Shown here: positions 37,525 to 49,559 of the stretch, piece after piece
How positions within the stretch are numbered: the first letter of the stretch is position 1
How the letters are laid out: every line of letters starts with the position of its first letter
NCBI GenBank assembly: GCA_019671005.1
Contig: CM033745.1
Location: 20,884,921 to 20,948,920, forward strand
Direction: 5' to 3'
Origin: Hibiscus mutabilis
Taxonomy: Eukaryota; Streptophyta; Magnoliopsida; Malvales; Malvaceae
Length of the DNA stretch: 64,000 nucleotides
Made by a program: the position numbers and the translations under genes
Notes under the pieces: model-generated
Seen by the model: only the letters and a program-made list of their open reading frames with translations
Told to the model about the DNA's origin: nothing
Databases searched by the model: none

Positions 37525-37874
37525 ATTCCTTCGTCCTTGAATTTACCTGAGGTGAATAGATGAGGATATCGCTTTCTCATTGTTGCTTTGGGTTCCCAAG
37601 TGGCTTCTTTTACATTGCGATTCTTCCATAGAACTTTCACCAACGGTACAATCTTATTACGAATCCTCTTGACTTCCTTATCAAGTATTTGAATTGGCTC
37701 ATCATTATACGATAGATCAAGTTTAAGTTCCACTTCATTAGTCTCTAGAACATGTGAAGGATCTGATCGATATTTCCTCAACATCAATACATGAAAGATG
37801 TTGTGGAATCTATTGAATTCAGCAGGAAGTGCTATCTTGTAAGCAACTGGACCGATCTTTTCCCAAGACTTCAA
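37500..37874 (-). pseudogene. TK2 integrase C-terminal part and chromodomain
   Basis: This 124-codon open stretch includes KIGPVAYKIALPAEFNRFHN and FHVLMLRKY, the integrase C-terminal region, then EPIQILDKEVKRIRNKIVP, LVKVLWKNRNVKEATWEP and MRKRYPHLF, the chromodomain. It runs 24 bp into the 3' LTR. It is open but separated from the upstream integrase by a frameshift near 37880. The function would be targeting of integration through chromatin binding. Confidence 0.87.
37525..37538 (-). other. TK2 polypurine tract (degenerate)
   Basis: The minus strand reads AAGGACGAAGGAAT next to the LTR; two pyrimidines interrupt it, perhaps by mutation. Confidence 0.65.
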
Positions 37875-39002
37875 AGGGTTTGATGAATCGAGGGCTTAGT
37901 TTACCCTTCTTCCTGAATCTGAGATTTTCTTCCAAGGAGATACCTTCAAGAATACGTAATCTCCCACTCGATATTCAATGTTTCTTCTCTTGAGGGCGGC
38001 ATAAGCCTTTTTCCTATCAAAGGCTTCTTTCAATCTACTATGAATCACCAAAACTTGATTTTCGGTTTCACGAAGTAATTCAGGTCCTAAGGCCTTGTTT
38101 TCACCCAATTCAGACCAAAATAGGGGAGTTCTACATCTCGTACCATACAATGCTTCATATGGGGCCATTTTGATAGAAGCTTGATGGTTGTTGTTGTAGG
38201 CAAACTCGGCTAATGGTAGAGATTTCTCCCAGTCTTTACCGAAATGGATAATGCAAGCTCAAAGCATGTCTTCAAGCACTTGGATTACCCTTTTAGATTG
38301 TCTATCAGTTTGTGGATGGAAGGCAGTGCTAAGGTTCAACTTAGTTCCCATAGCCTCTTGAAGTGCCCTCTAAAATCGAGAAGTAAAATGAGAGTCCCGA
38401 TCAGATATGATAGATCTAGGAACATCGTGAAGTCTGACTACTTCTTTCAAGTATAATTCAGCTAGCTATTTGAGGCTCATGTTTATTCGAACAGGTAGGA
38501 AGTGAGCCAATTAGGTAAATCTATCAACGATCACCCAAATAGCATCATTATTCCTTGGTGATAGGGGCAATCCCGATACGAAACCCATTGTTATACACTC
38601 CCACTTCCATTGAGGCAATTTGACGGGTTGAAGGAGTCCACTATGTAGTTGGTGTTCGGCCTTCACCTTCTGGCAAGTGAGGCACTTCGATACAAAGTTA
38701 ACAATATCGGCCTTCAATCCTGGCCACCAATAGACTTCCTTTAAGTCCTTATACATCTTGATCACTCCTAAATGTATTGAAAATGGACTACTATGTGCTT
38801 CTTGAAGAATTTCCCTCTTAAGAGTTAGATCATTGGGTACACAAACCCGATTCTTGAAGTAGAGCACAACATTTGATTGAAGTGAGAATTCAGTGCTTGG
38901 TTTGGATTCAATTTCTTTCAATATCTTCTGAAGTTCGGGATCATTTTGTTGAAGCTCTTTAATCCTCAAATTCAAGTCGGATTGAACTTGAAGTTCTGCC
39001 AC
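37875..39002 (-). pseudogene. TK2 integrase (two catalytic residues lost)
   Basis: The zinc-binding part is intact in 38511-39002 (EAHSSPFSIHLG, then CLTCQ). The first DDE position reads Gly in ITMGFVSGLP (about 38585), where TK1 has Asp. A stop follows VDRFT. The second Asp is present near 38400 (ISDRDS). The third position is Lys in QSKR (38292-38294), as in TK1. The end, 37896-38168, is APYEALYGTRCRTPLFWSEL to YRVGDYVFLKVSPWKK. The enzyme cannot be active. Confidence 0.87.
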
Positions 39003-39058
39003 ATATCTCCGATTATTTAGGAGCTTAAAATGGGCATTGAAAGTAGTTGAAGCTACAA

Positions 39059-39510
39059 TTAAAGGATTTCGATTAGTGGATTCACATCATCCATTCGAAT
39101 AGGGGATAAACAATGTTGGAAAAATTCGTATTCGATCTTACCAATTGAATGTTTGCGACTGAGTGCATCAGCCACAACATTTGCCTTGCTCGGGTGGTAA
39201 TCAATGATTAGATCATAGTCTTTTAGTAGTTCCACCCATCTTCGTTGTTGAAGATTTAACTCCTTCTGAGTTAGAATGTATTTTAAGCTCTGATGATCCG
39301 TAAATAATCGACATTTCTCTCCATATAGATAATGCCTCCAGATCTTTAAAGCAAACACGACCGCAGCTAGATCCAAGTCATGTGTTGGATAGTTCAATTC
39401 ATGTGGCTTAAGTTGCCGAGAATAATAAGCAATGACCATGTCGTCTTGCATCAATACACACCCTAAATCGAGATAGGAAGCATCACTGAAGACTGTATAG
39501 TCTTTTCCCA
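39059..39510 (-). pseudogene. TK2 RNase H
   Basis: FSDAS near 39494 gives the first catalytic Asp. Then MMQDDMVIAYYSRQLKPHE, DLDLAAVVFALKIWRHYLYG with Asp where TK1 has Glu (NLEFAAIV), LFTDHQSLKYIL with the third Asp kept, and IDYHPSKANVVADALSRKHS. One frame is open over 131 codons (39059-39454). The domain is nearly intact, but one catalytic acid appears changed from Glu to Asp. Confidence 0.82.
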
Positions 39511-40400
39511 GTTCAGGTTGGATTAGAACATGAGCTTGAGTTAAGACTTACTTCAATTGATCAAAGCTTCTTTGCTAGTCCTCATACCATTTAAATGGAG
39601 ATTTCTTTAGAAGGAGTCGTTTCAATGGAGTAGCAAGAATCGAGAACCTTTTTATGAATCGTCGATAATACCCAGCTAAACCGAGAAAACTCCTTACCTC
39701 ACTAACATTTCTTGGAGGTCTCAATTTGATGATGGTTTGAATCTTCTTAGGATCAACCTTTATCCCTTAGGCCGAGATAACATGGCCTAGGAATGATACT
39801 TCCGAGAGCCAGAACTCGCATTTGCTCAATTTGGCATATAACCGATTCTCCTTCAATGTTTGGAGTACAATTCGAAGGTGATTAGCATGTTCTTCTTTTT
39901 CCTTTGAGTAGACAAGAACGTCATCAATAAAGACAACCACGAATTTGTCCAAATAGGGTTTGAACACTCGGTTCATTAAGTCCATGAAAGCCGTTAGAGC
40001 ATTGGTTAGCCAGAAGGGCATAACTAGGAACTCGTAGTGACCATAACGAGTCCTGAAAGCCCTTTTGGGTACATCCGAGTCTTGTATTCTCATCTGATAG
40101 TACCTCGATCACAAATCATTCTTTGTGAAGACTTTGGCATCCTTGAATTGATCAAACAAGTCCTCAACCCTCGACAATGGATACTTGTTCTGGATAGTGA
40201 GCTGGTTTAGCTGACGATAACCAATACATAGATAATCAATACATAGCCTCATCGTCTCGTCTTTCTTCTTAACGAACAATACGGGTGCTCCCCAGGGTGA
40301 AGAGCTAGGTCGAATGAAGCCCTTGTCTTGAAGTTCTTGCAATTGTTGCTTAAGCTCTTTGAGTTCAATAGGGGCCATTCGATATGGAGCGATAGACATT
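39511..40400 (-). pseudogene. TK2 reverse transcriptase
   Basis: The fingers and palm are split over two frames: 40109-40744 (shared with protease; ELKELKQQLQELQDKGFIRP, MRLCIDY, VEDLFDQFKDAKVF) and 39767-40093 (FRTRYGHYEFLVMPF, then the catalytic FIDDVLVYS and FLGHVIS). A short duplication inserts extra residues in LCIDYLCIGYRQLN. MPFWLT has Trp where TK1 has Gly. A stop ends the frame at 39767, and more stops lie in the thumb region 39511-39766. Confidence 0.85.
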
Positions 40401-40775
40401 GGATTGCTCCCGGGTTGAACTTCAATCTTGAATTCAACTTCCCGAATATGGGGCAATCTCGGCAATTGCTCAGGAAAAACATTAGGGAAGTAAAAAACAA
40501 TAGGGAATAAACTCACCCCGAATTCAATTTCATCACTTTTAATCATATCGGCAAAGATGCTAATAGGTTTCTTGTCGATCAAGGTAATGGATTTTTCTCC
40601 TAGACCTCGGAGAAACAATTTTCTCTTTTGGCAATCTACCCAAGCTTGATGCCTTCCTAACCAATCTAATCCCAGAATGAGATCGAATTTAACAAAAGGT
40701 AACAATAACAAGTAGGCTAGGAATGGGATGCCCTGAATAAACAAAGGGCAACCCTTACATATTTGGTTTACTATT
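40401..40775 (-). pseudogene. TK2 protease, C-terminal part
   Basis: FDLILGLDWLGRHQAWVDC marks the second half of the retropepsin domain, followed by FPNVFPEQLPRLPHIREVEF, the protease-RT linker. It is separated from the active-site half (44674-45000) by the insertion of solo LTR D. Confidence 0.87.
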
Positions 40776-40780
40776 ACATT
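40776..40780. repeat. Target-site duplication of D (left copy, ACATT)
   Basis: ACATT precedes TGTAACACCCC and recurs at 44669-44673 after GTGTTACA. Confidence 0.93.
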
Positions 40781-43700
40781 TGTAACACCCCAAATCCTAG
40801 CCTAGAAGTATTGAAACCAATTGCATAAGTTGATAGCTTAATTGAACCTAGAATTTAAGCTAAATTGATTAGTCAAGGATCTAATTGAAAGAATGAATGA
40901 AATAAGTGATCAATTTAAAGTGACTACATTGAATTAAATAAGAAAGATGGGGAATGCATGCGAAATTCCTTGTTTCCCCTAATGCCCTTGATTAAGTTAA
41001 TAATAAGGATAAATTAAGGGACGTATTGGACATTTCATAAATCCAATAAGTTGGATCAAGTGTTATCATCTTCTTCATTATTCCTAGTTGTGTTTGGAAG
41101 AGGGAAAAAAGGGAGAGAGTGTTCTTGTAAGAGAAAGCTTAAATCTATGGTGTTTAAGTTGAAATTGAGCTAAATTCAACTTGGTGACACAATTACTAAG
41201 GTAAATTCATGCTGTCCAAACTGATTTATGCTTGAAATTATGATTTTGATGATGTTTAAATGCTTAGTTGAGTTGTTAGGTTGTTTGAAATGAAGAGAAT
41301 GATGAAATTGAACATGTATATATCATGGATGACTTGAATTAGAGTAGAATTCATGTGTAAGGAATGGTGTAACAAAACTAGGTTGCTAGAAATTTGAAAT
41401 TAGATGTTGATGTAAGAATTGAATGGTTAGAACAAGTAATTGAGCTATGGAATTAATGAATTGGACATGATCATGATTAGATAATGTAATTAAGGTGTTA
41501 AACAAGCTGAATTGTTAGTAACCAATACTGGAAATGAAAGATAAAAGTATGAACACAGTCTTATAACATAGAAACTATTTTAGTAAGAACCTATTGTGTA
41601 AACATGCAAAATTAAGCATTCTAACCAACTTACTCTATTTTGGATGGCTTGAATAATGAATTAACATTGACTAAACATGTTTAGGATTTCATGTGAAATG
41701 AATTATAGGGCCAAAACATTGGTTAAAATGAATTTAAGGAATTGAAATGTGAATAGGTGCAATCTGCCCAGAATTGCTCTGTTCTGGGCAGTAACTTTGA
41801 AAATTCACCAAAATTTGTATAGATCAAATTCAGGGCTGAAATTTTAGTGACATGATCCTTAGTATGTCTAATTTCATTAGGTGAAAACAGAACTTCTAAC
41901 TGGGTCCTATGCTGGAAACTGTAAATAGAAATAGCTGGACAGTGCAAACTGTCTAGGCAATGTAAATGCCCTGTCTTTGAAAAAATAACTGTATTAATTG
42001 GATAAGAACTAAAATTCAAGTCTTATATGGTCTTAAAGACAATTTTTTTTTATCTTTCCAACGGTGTATAGTAATCAAAATTCTGACATACGGATCAAAA
42101 TATATGACAATTTATAGGGACAGTGTGCAAACTGCCAGGCAGCAGTGTCTTAGGCAGTTTGGGACTGTTTTTACACCTAGATGCAAACTATTTCCAAAAC
42201 AGTTTTGGGGCATTGTAACTTGTCCAGTTATCTCTTAAAATGAGGTAATAACAATATGGAGATGAACTAGTAAGAAATGCTTAAAAGAAAGCATAAAAGC
42301 AGTAGCTAAATGTTAGGTACAAATGTGGTAACATTGCTACTATACATGTATGACATTATGTGCTTGTTTTGATGAATTTTATGTGTTATGCTTGCTAGAC
42401 CAAGGGCAGCAAGTTGTGGAAGAGGGAGATAAGAGTGGACATCCCAAATCTAGAGGCAAAGGGATTTGGATACAAGACAATTGGTTTGCTAGGAGTATTG
42501 TGAGTGTAACTATCCTTAGGGTTGGGAGTTATTGTCTTAATTCAATGCATTGCCATGTAACATGACCAAATACATATTTGGCTAATTAATGGAAGAATGA
42601 CATGTATGACAACTTTTTTGATGCCATGATCTATTTGTTTACTTGAGTGTTAAGCAAATGAAATGAAATGCTTGTCATGTTGCATTGCTTATGCCAAAGG
42701 TAAGAAATGGCATGATTGCTTGGAGAATAAGGTACGCACATTGCATACATATGCATACGTTTGTGATTGATATACATGGCTGGTTGAAATGAAATGAACA
42801 ATGGTACCACTTTTTATTCATGCCATTCGAATGGCATGGTTAGATTTGTCTTGGGAGTTAAGACTCCATAAGCCTAAGGGCTCGGCATTTGAATGGCTTA
42901 AACTTGTATTGAATAATGAATTGTATAAAGCTTGAATGAAATGGATAATCAACAACCTTGGTAGCTAGTTTGGATAGATACGAGGGCATGCCTTAGAATC
43001 TTGAGCTCATATTGGCACTACGGTGCATATTTGCACTACGATGCATATTGGTGCGACAATACATATTGGCACTACGGTGCATTTTGGCATGACGGTGCAT
43101 TTTGGCACTACGGTGCATATTGGCACTTCGGTGCATATTGGCACTTCGGTGCATATTGTTGAAGATTTGATTATCTATTGAACTAAATACCAAGGGTGTT
43201 ATAAGATGACTTAATAACTTGAAATGAACATTGTTTGCTTTGGTGGTGTGATGAGAACATTGCTTGTTTTGTAAGATTCTTGAATGAACATCCTTGCCTT
43301 GAAAGATGACACATGAATGGTTGTATAACTAGTTACTTCTCATAAAAGAAATGTATAGATGATGACTTTGTGTAAGAATGCTGACTTGGTAATTGGTGTA
43401 TTTGGTTGCTTTCTTCTAAGCAAGATATTCGAATAGCATATGGGTATATATGATGGATGTTGCTATGTTGATTGTGTGATATGTGAAGATTGCCTATGTT
43501 ACTCCTTGAATTCGAATGGTATGTGTCATGTAGAGATGATCTTTATTCTTTGAAATACATGTAAACTTGGATATGTATACTTGAAATTGGCTAGACTTAG
43601 TGTTACCTCACTAAGTACATAACTTGTACTTACCACTCTACTCTTTATTCTTCCCATAACAGATTAAAGACATTATCAAGAGGATATCTTGAGATCGAAG

Positions 43701-44668
43701 CAACATCTTGAAGCAAGATTGAAAGTATGATTTCATACTCTTTGTATACTCCTAGTTTGGTGGCACTAGAACTTGTAATAGGTAGTCTTGATCATGCATT
43801 TGTTGTGTTGTTAAGACTAGTAAATGTAATGCTTTGTTGGGCCTATCATGTAACCAACTTTGATGACTTTAAATTATGTATATAACCTTGTTGATATGTA
43901 TATAAATTAGTATAATGCTACGCAAATTATGAAATAATTCAATGTTTGATGAAACCATGTATGATTCGAATGCTAGACTAAAATGGTATGATCATGCATT
44001 TGTTCTTATGGCTATTGGCATGATTCGACAATGTTGAGATTTAAGCAAAGGTATGTTTAAGCATGCATTAACAATGTACTAACCAAGTATGCCATGAAAT
44101 AGTATGTCTTGATTGAAAAAGAAACAAATGAAATGTGATTAGGTTCACCTTATAGTTCGAATAGGCGTATGAATATGTAATAAGAATGTAAGTTGAATGC
44201 TTTGTATTGATCATGTTAATTGGTTGAATAAGTAGTAACTTGAGATGTAAGTAAGCTAATTGAAATGAGTTAAGTGACCTCCTTGTATCATTCGAATAGA
44301 GTACATGAATTTGTAGTAAGAATGAAAGTTGAATCATGTCTAATAGTAACCTATTGTGAAGTATGCCATACTTGTGATTATTATTTGAATGATGTATGTG
44401 AATTGAATGGAATGGTAATATGATAATGGTAACTTAGGATATAAGTATGAAATGAAACAAACTAGTACCTAAATTAGCATGCAAAGTATGTTGGTTTTGT
44501 TTAATATGGATTGCTTGTATGTTTTGAATGGTTGTGTTTAGGTTACTTGCGTTGCAAGTCATATATGTCGAGGTTACTTGTTCGACAAATAACCTATCTA
44601 TTGCTTTGTTCTCGCTTTGGTAACGCTTCTAAACCAGGTTATGGCTAACCCGGGGAGGGGGTGTTACA
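40781..44668 (+). mobile_element. Solo LTR D (3,888 bp)
   Basis: It starts TGTAACACCCC, ends GGGGGTGTTACA and has exact ACATT duplications. It contains no PBS, gag or pol. It is oriented opposite to TK2, shown by the three conserved hairpins in reversed order (41764-41791, 41933-41952, 42132-42142). It is related to the TK1, TK2 and S1 LTRs but carries a unique tandem hairpin array at 43013-43160. The frames at 41723-42019, 42350-42565 and 44068-44337 are chance frames. Confidence 0.9.
43013..43160 (+). repeat. Tandem array of eight 18-bp hairpin units
   Basis: The consensus unit is TTGGCACTACGGTGCATA. Five of eight units form a perfect GCAC/GTGC stem with loop TACG or TTCG, both of UNCG type closed by C-G. 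Units 2, 3 and 5 are degraded. The minus strand stays open (43193-42993, repeating NMHRSA) because 18 is divisible by three; I do not call it a gene. Confidence 0.9.
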
Positions 44669-44673
44669 ACATT
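44669..44673. repeat. Target-site duplication of D (right copy, ACATT)
   Basis: Pairs with 40776-40780. Confidence 0.93.
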
Positions 44674-45000
44674 ATCTCCTAAAGGATTGGTAGCAATTAA
44701 GCTACAACTGACATATTCAAGCTTTAATTTAAGCTTTTCAATTAAAGGAGTTCTTATGAATGAATGGGTTGATCTCGTATCAAATGAAGCATAAACAGGG
44801 TATGTATCGAGGTAGATTGTATCTACAATTAAATCAGTAGATTCTTCATCCTCACGCCCTTGGATGTAATAGACTCGTGCAGGTGCCCGAGACTCTTGAT
44901 ATGTAGCATTAGATCCTTGGCCTTTGCTCTTTTCGTAGTTTTCTGAGTTAGCTTGTTTTGAACCCTTTCCCCCGGGTAAAGGTGCTTGATTTAATTTATG
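44674..45000 (-). pseudogene. TK2 protease, N-terminal part, active site mutated
   Basis: ARVYYIQGREDEESTDLIVD leads to YASFDTRSTHSF. The catalytic triad D-T-G reads D-T-R (44773-44775, AGA), which would abolish activity. The domain then runs to LIATNPLGDNV, where D is inserted. The equivalent residue in TK1 is also damaged, by a stop one codon earlier. Confidence 0.87.
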
Positions 45001-46130
45001 AAAAACATGATAAGGCAACTTGTTTAGATTTTTTGGGGCAATCTTTGACATAGTGCGTTATGTCTCCGCACAAGTAGCAAGCATTGGTGAGCTTTCTACA
45101 AACTCTGGTATGGTTCTTTTGACAAGTCTTGCAAGTAGGGATTTGATTCTCTCTCCCGGTATTCTCGATACTATCCAATGACACCATAGGTGTTGAGGAT
45201 CTGGACATAGCTTGTGGCTTGGGTATATAGTTACCCTTAGAGAAATTTCCCTGATTGGAAGAATTTCCTCCATGATGCTTTTTTTTCTTGTTGCGCCAAT
45301 GAGGCTTGTGATCATCCCTTGATCTTTTGTTATATGGGACTAATTCTCTGATCGTTTTGTCGAAGTCTTCATCTTGGCTTCAGTAGCTATAACTCTGTTG
45401 ACCAGTTCTTGGAAGTCAGTAATCCCAAAGGAGTGAACATGGGGCCTAACTCGTCATTAAGACCGTCGATGAACATTCTACACTTATCCTCCTCTTTCTT
45501 TACGAATTCTGAGCCGTATTTGCAATATTTGCAGAATTCGCTGACATACTACTCGATAGTCTTTCCTCCTTGTTTCAGGTACAAGAACTTCTTTTTGCAA
45601 TCAACAAGATACTGATCACTTATATACTTCTTTTTGAATTCATTAAGGAAGAATTCCCAGGTGACAGCTCCTTCAGGTGTTGCCAAAGTAGTAGTTTCCC
45701 ACTAATTCAATGCCTCCTCCGCCAATAAAGCCACTGCACACTCCAGCTTTTGTTCATCTGAGCACTGCAGTTGCTTAGAAAATATTCTTGTTGTATTCTC
45801 CAACCAGTACTCCGCTTCTTTTGGCTTATCTTCACTTGTTCTAGTGAAAGTGTAAGCTTGGTGTTGAGCTAACTTATCAATAGGAGCTCTTGCCAGTTTT
45901 GCTATCGGAGATTCATAAGTACTTTGTCTCATTGAGATAATCATTTGATCAAACATCTCCTTCAGACTGGAGAAGCATTCTTGTCGAATAGGATGAATCA
46001 CAGGAACTTCCTACTGAACTTGTTAGGGTTCAGTAGGCTTCAGGGGATCCTAGTTCATCCTTACGCTTCCTCCCTCATTGGAGGATCCAGTTGGGCTTTC
46101 ATTATCCTTGCCCAATCTTGTTTCAAACAT
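45001..46130 (-). pseudogene. TK2 gag (broken)
   Basis: The start is at 46130 (MFETRLGKDNESPTGSSNEG), with a stop about 26 codons later. The gag domain is seen at 45702-46001 (ECFSSLKEMFDQMIIS, HQAYTFTRTSEDKPKEAEYW) and, through stops, down to about 45400. The zinc knuckle CYLCGDITHYVKDC (about 45038-45079) keeps all four metal ligands. The plus-strand frames at 45409-45615 and 45945-46148 are shadows. Confidence 0.85.
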
Positions 46131-46265
46131 TATATATATAAAGAATAAGAGAAGTTAAGCTCAAGTCACAATCCAATCAATATTCAAGTAACTCCTAGGT
46201 GGCACCTAAATTATCAATGACAATAGCCTATTCATGTAATAGACCCTAGAATCATGCAACCATAA

Positions 46266-46277
46266 GCTCTGATACCA
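46266..46277 (-). other. TK2 primer-binding site (initiator tRNA-Met)
   Basis: The minus strand reads TGGTATCAGAGC, 3 nt from the LTR end TTATA. Confidence 0.92.
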
Positions 46278-46280
46278 TTC

Positions 46281-47863
46281 TATAACATACTCTAACCACC
46301 CTAGTAGGATTAGGTAAGTTACTACAATTACAATCAACAATTCAATCAATTGTAAGTAGTGGGTACATTTCATTTAAGGTCTTTCTTGCACTTCAAGTTA
46401 TAATTCGAATAGGTGAGGATACTTTAGACAATGTATGAAGCATTTACTAGATATATTAGGACCCATAAAGCAATTAGATATCATGTTCAACACCAATTAG
46501 GACTTACTTGTCCTTCAAGCAAGCATTTGACTAGATGAATAACATGAAAGAGAAATTTCAAGTTTCCTATGTAGCTATTATGAATACCAATAGGTGATCA
46601 CATCATTTACTTAAGTCACCATAATCAATCATACATGCTTCCAATATTATCTACACAATGTGGCTAGTTCCTTAGGTGATCAATGTGGTTCATGTCTAAA
46701 CATGTGGTTTACTACATTTACTTGATGTTAACTAACCATTTTCAAGAGATCTATTCAACCATTTCATGCATAATTCATCCATGGAAATTAAACATTAGGC
46801 TATCAAGCATACAAGTTCATTAAAGTGCATACATACTCATATATACATACAAAACTTCTTATAGATTATAGATAGAATTAACTTATACAAACCATAACTA
46901 AGTGACCATGAATATACATGCCTTAGGTGCCACCATCCTAGGAGAACTATAACAAGATAGAAACATACTCTTTTAAGCAAAATGTGACTTGTATGAGCTT
47001 AGACTTCAAGATAGTATCTAAAATCAACCTGTATCATAGAAATGAGACTTGAATAAGCAAAGCTTAGTGAGTGAGTTAAAGTTACAGGGCAGCAAAACAA
47101 TAAGTCTCAACTACGAACCATCAAATGGATGGTATGGTTCCCCTATCTATAGGGAACCATTCGAACAAGGCTTACACTACTAGATGCATTGCCTAATTTT
47201 CAATCCAATACCAATGCAAGGCTTGAAGTTTAGACATACTCAATCATCCAATTCGATTACCATTTAAACTCATCATGTCATTTAAACACAATCAATTTTT
47301 CAACTCAAGCAATCTCATATAAGAAATGTTCAATCAATGTCTCAATAGCAATAGATCATGGCATTTGATTTTCCTTTACAATCAAGCAATCTCATATAAT
47401 CAATTTTCAATCAATGTTTCAAAATCCATAGTTCATGGCATTCAATTTTACCTTTACTATCAATCAATGCAATTCAATATAGCAATAGGTTCAATGTACA
47501 TGAGTTATTAGTTCATTTTAGGTATAGCCTTGAGAATCGATTATTCAGTCTAGATACTCGAGTCTCCAACCAAATTATCGCCAACAACAATAGTCAATAT
47601 GGTACCAAGTACATGGTCAAATCCCTCCTACTGTCGCCAATGACCAATAACAGTACTTCACTCCTACCGTCGCCAAATAGGGACCAATGTCCCGGACCGT
47701 AGCCCACCCCGATAATGAGCTCTATAGACTCTATGGCATGCCAACTATTTCTAAGACCGACTCAAGACCAAGGCTTACAATAGTTATCACTTTCAATCAA
47801 TTAGAAGCATGATTCAATTCAATGTGCACAATTTGTGCCAATATTCCCTTTTAGTCGAATAGG
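46281..47863 (-). mobile_element. TK2 5' LTR, first part
   Basis: It matches 34141-35727 of the 3' LTR. It is interrupted after ATAGG (47859-47863) by Athila-C and continues at 57833. Confidence 0.92.
47859..47863. repeat. Target-site duplication of Athila-C (left copy, ATAGG)
   Basis: ATAGG precedes TGTTGCGCG and recurs at 57828-57832 after CTTATCA; the empty site in the 3' LTR (about 35723) has one copy. Confidence 0.95.
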
Positions 47864-49274
47864 TGTTGCGCGTAATAAGTGCTACGCAAATGTGCAAGTA
47901 TACACGTCGCAAGTTATAGAAGTTTAACTAATCTAGAAAGAAAATAAGTAAAAGAAAAGATGAATTCAATTGAGAGAGATAGGCCAGGTTATTGTGAGTT
48001 GAGGTGTGATAGCCGATTGGATCGTCTTGGTAAAAGAGTGCACGGGCAACTCAGTTGCCGTGGCAACTTGCACAACGGGGTTGCCTTGGCAACTAATTGA
48101 TGGTTACCTGGGCAACTAGTTGGGCAACTACTTGGGCGTCTGGGCAGCAACTTCAAGGTTCGGCGGAGTGTTCTTCAATGGTTTCTTCTTATCCCTACGT
48201 TGAAACTCTAGCTACTTGTGCATGCCTTGATAATACATCCCTGCGTGAATCAAGGGTGAACAACAACCAATGTTGCGCTCCTCTTAGCCGTTGAAATCCT
48301 TAACTTATTCCTAAGCCGGATTAATCTTCACCATCAATAGATTGAATAAAGATCATATTCATTCGTTTCTTGAATCTAACTCTCCCGATATTAGATAAAT
48401 AGATGAAATCATGAGATCTTCTCCCAATTCACTCGCAAACAAGAATAAGAACCAAGAATGAATAAACCTTGAAATAGAAAAGTGCAAACTCTTATTACCT
48501 AAACAAAAACCAATAGTTTCTCACAACCACAAAACACAATAACCATAGCCAAGTAAATTTAGTTCATGGCTAGGTTCCAAAGAAACACAAGATAAACAAT
48601 CCCTAGCATGAACCCAATCGAACAAGAAAGAAAAGATGAAGCTTGTCGAAAATCCCTTGGACTTGTCGAAATTTCCCTAATGCTCTCTCTATGGATTGTC
48701 GAAATCTCCTTGCTATTTATAGGGCTAGGCCAAAGTCCTTCTTTGAGGAGGAGTTTGAGTTGGAATTAAATTATCTTTAAAGAATATAATTCTTTATTAT
48801 AATTTTATTCCTATTAGAACTTCTCCTATCTTCTTGGAATTTAAATCTTCTTTAATCTCTGCATGGCAATCAAATTCCTTTATGCTTGGGCCTTGTTCCA
48901 TGTCATCTTGGGCTTGTAAAGTCATTAATTTCGACATCCCTATTGCATTTTCTCTTTGTCGACAATTGCCATGGCAACTGGCTCGGCGTCTACTTCATGC
49001 ATTGCCCTGGCAACTAGCTCGGTATATCCTTCATGCATTGCCCTGGCAACTAGCTCAGCATTGCTTTGGCAAGTGATCCTGCACATACACACACAAAGCA
49101 CACCAAAGTAGCATCTTTTTCCACGAAAATCACCAAGTTATGTAATCAAGCTCAACGGTGGAAAGAAACATGAATTAATGCATGAATGGCTAACTATGCA
49201 ACTAATATGAGCCTAAGTCTAACAATAATATGAGTAAAAAGGGTAAGAAAATTAGTACTTTTGAACACTTATCA
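47864..49274 (-). mobile_element. Athila-C 3' LTR (1,411 bp)
   Basis: It runs TGTTGCGCG to CACTTATCA. Compared with the 5' LTR it lacks about 105 bp after GTTATAG (47929), between repeated TTATAG sequences, and a 14-bp piece near 48655, while it has an extra 12-bp GGGCAACTAGTT-type unit near 48112. It carries five TTGCCNNGGC motifs. The TATA box is at 48713-48722. Confidence 0.93.
48713..48722 (-). promoter_or_regulatory. TATA box, Athila-C 3' LTR
   Basis: The minus strand reads CTATAAATAG, identical to the 5' LTR copy at 57259-57268. Confidence 0.6.
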
Positions 49275-49286
49275 CACCCCCAAACT
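49275..49286 (-). other. Athila-C 3' polypurine tract
   Basis: The minus strand reads AGTTTGGGGGTG directly before the 3' LTR. A second version of this block is at 50047-50064. Confidence 0.88.
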
Positions 49287-49559
49287 CGAACTATTGCTTG
49301 TCCTCAAGCAATGCAAACTCATAATTACCTGCCAAGACTTCAATTTTCACAAACTTAGCTTTGAACTTGATTTCAATTCTCTGAACCGGGGCACAAAGTA
49401 TGATTGGCTTTTTATTTTTCGGAAAACTTAGGAGTTACTCGGAATCAAACTATAATGCTTGTGAGTGTGTGCGGAGTTGTGTGCAAGTTGATTTTCGGAT
49501 TCTAATGCAAACAATAGGTTTTCAAATTACTTCATTGGGTTCTTTTTAACATGTTTTAA

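Noticed and set aside
43013..43160. Possible CRISPR-like array
   Set aside because: The 18-bp units are head-to-tail without unique spacers, lie inside a plant LTR, and no cas-like gene is present.
48053..48093. Rho-independent terminator from the GTTGCCGTGGCAAC palindromes
   Set aside because: These are plant LTR sequences; the palindromes are short, near-loopless and widely dispersed, with no T-tract.
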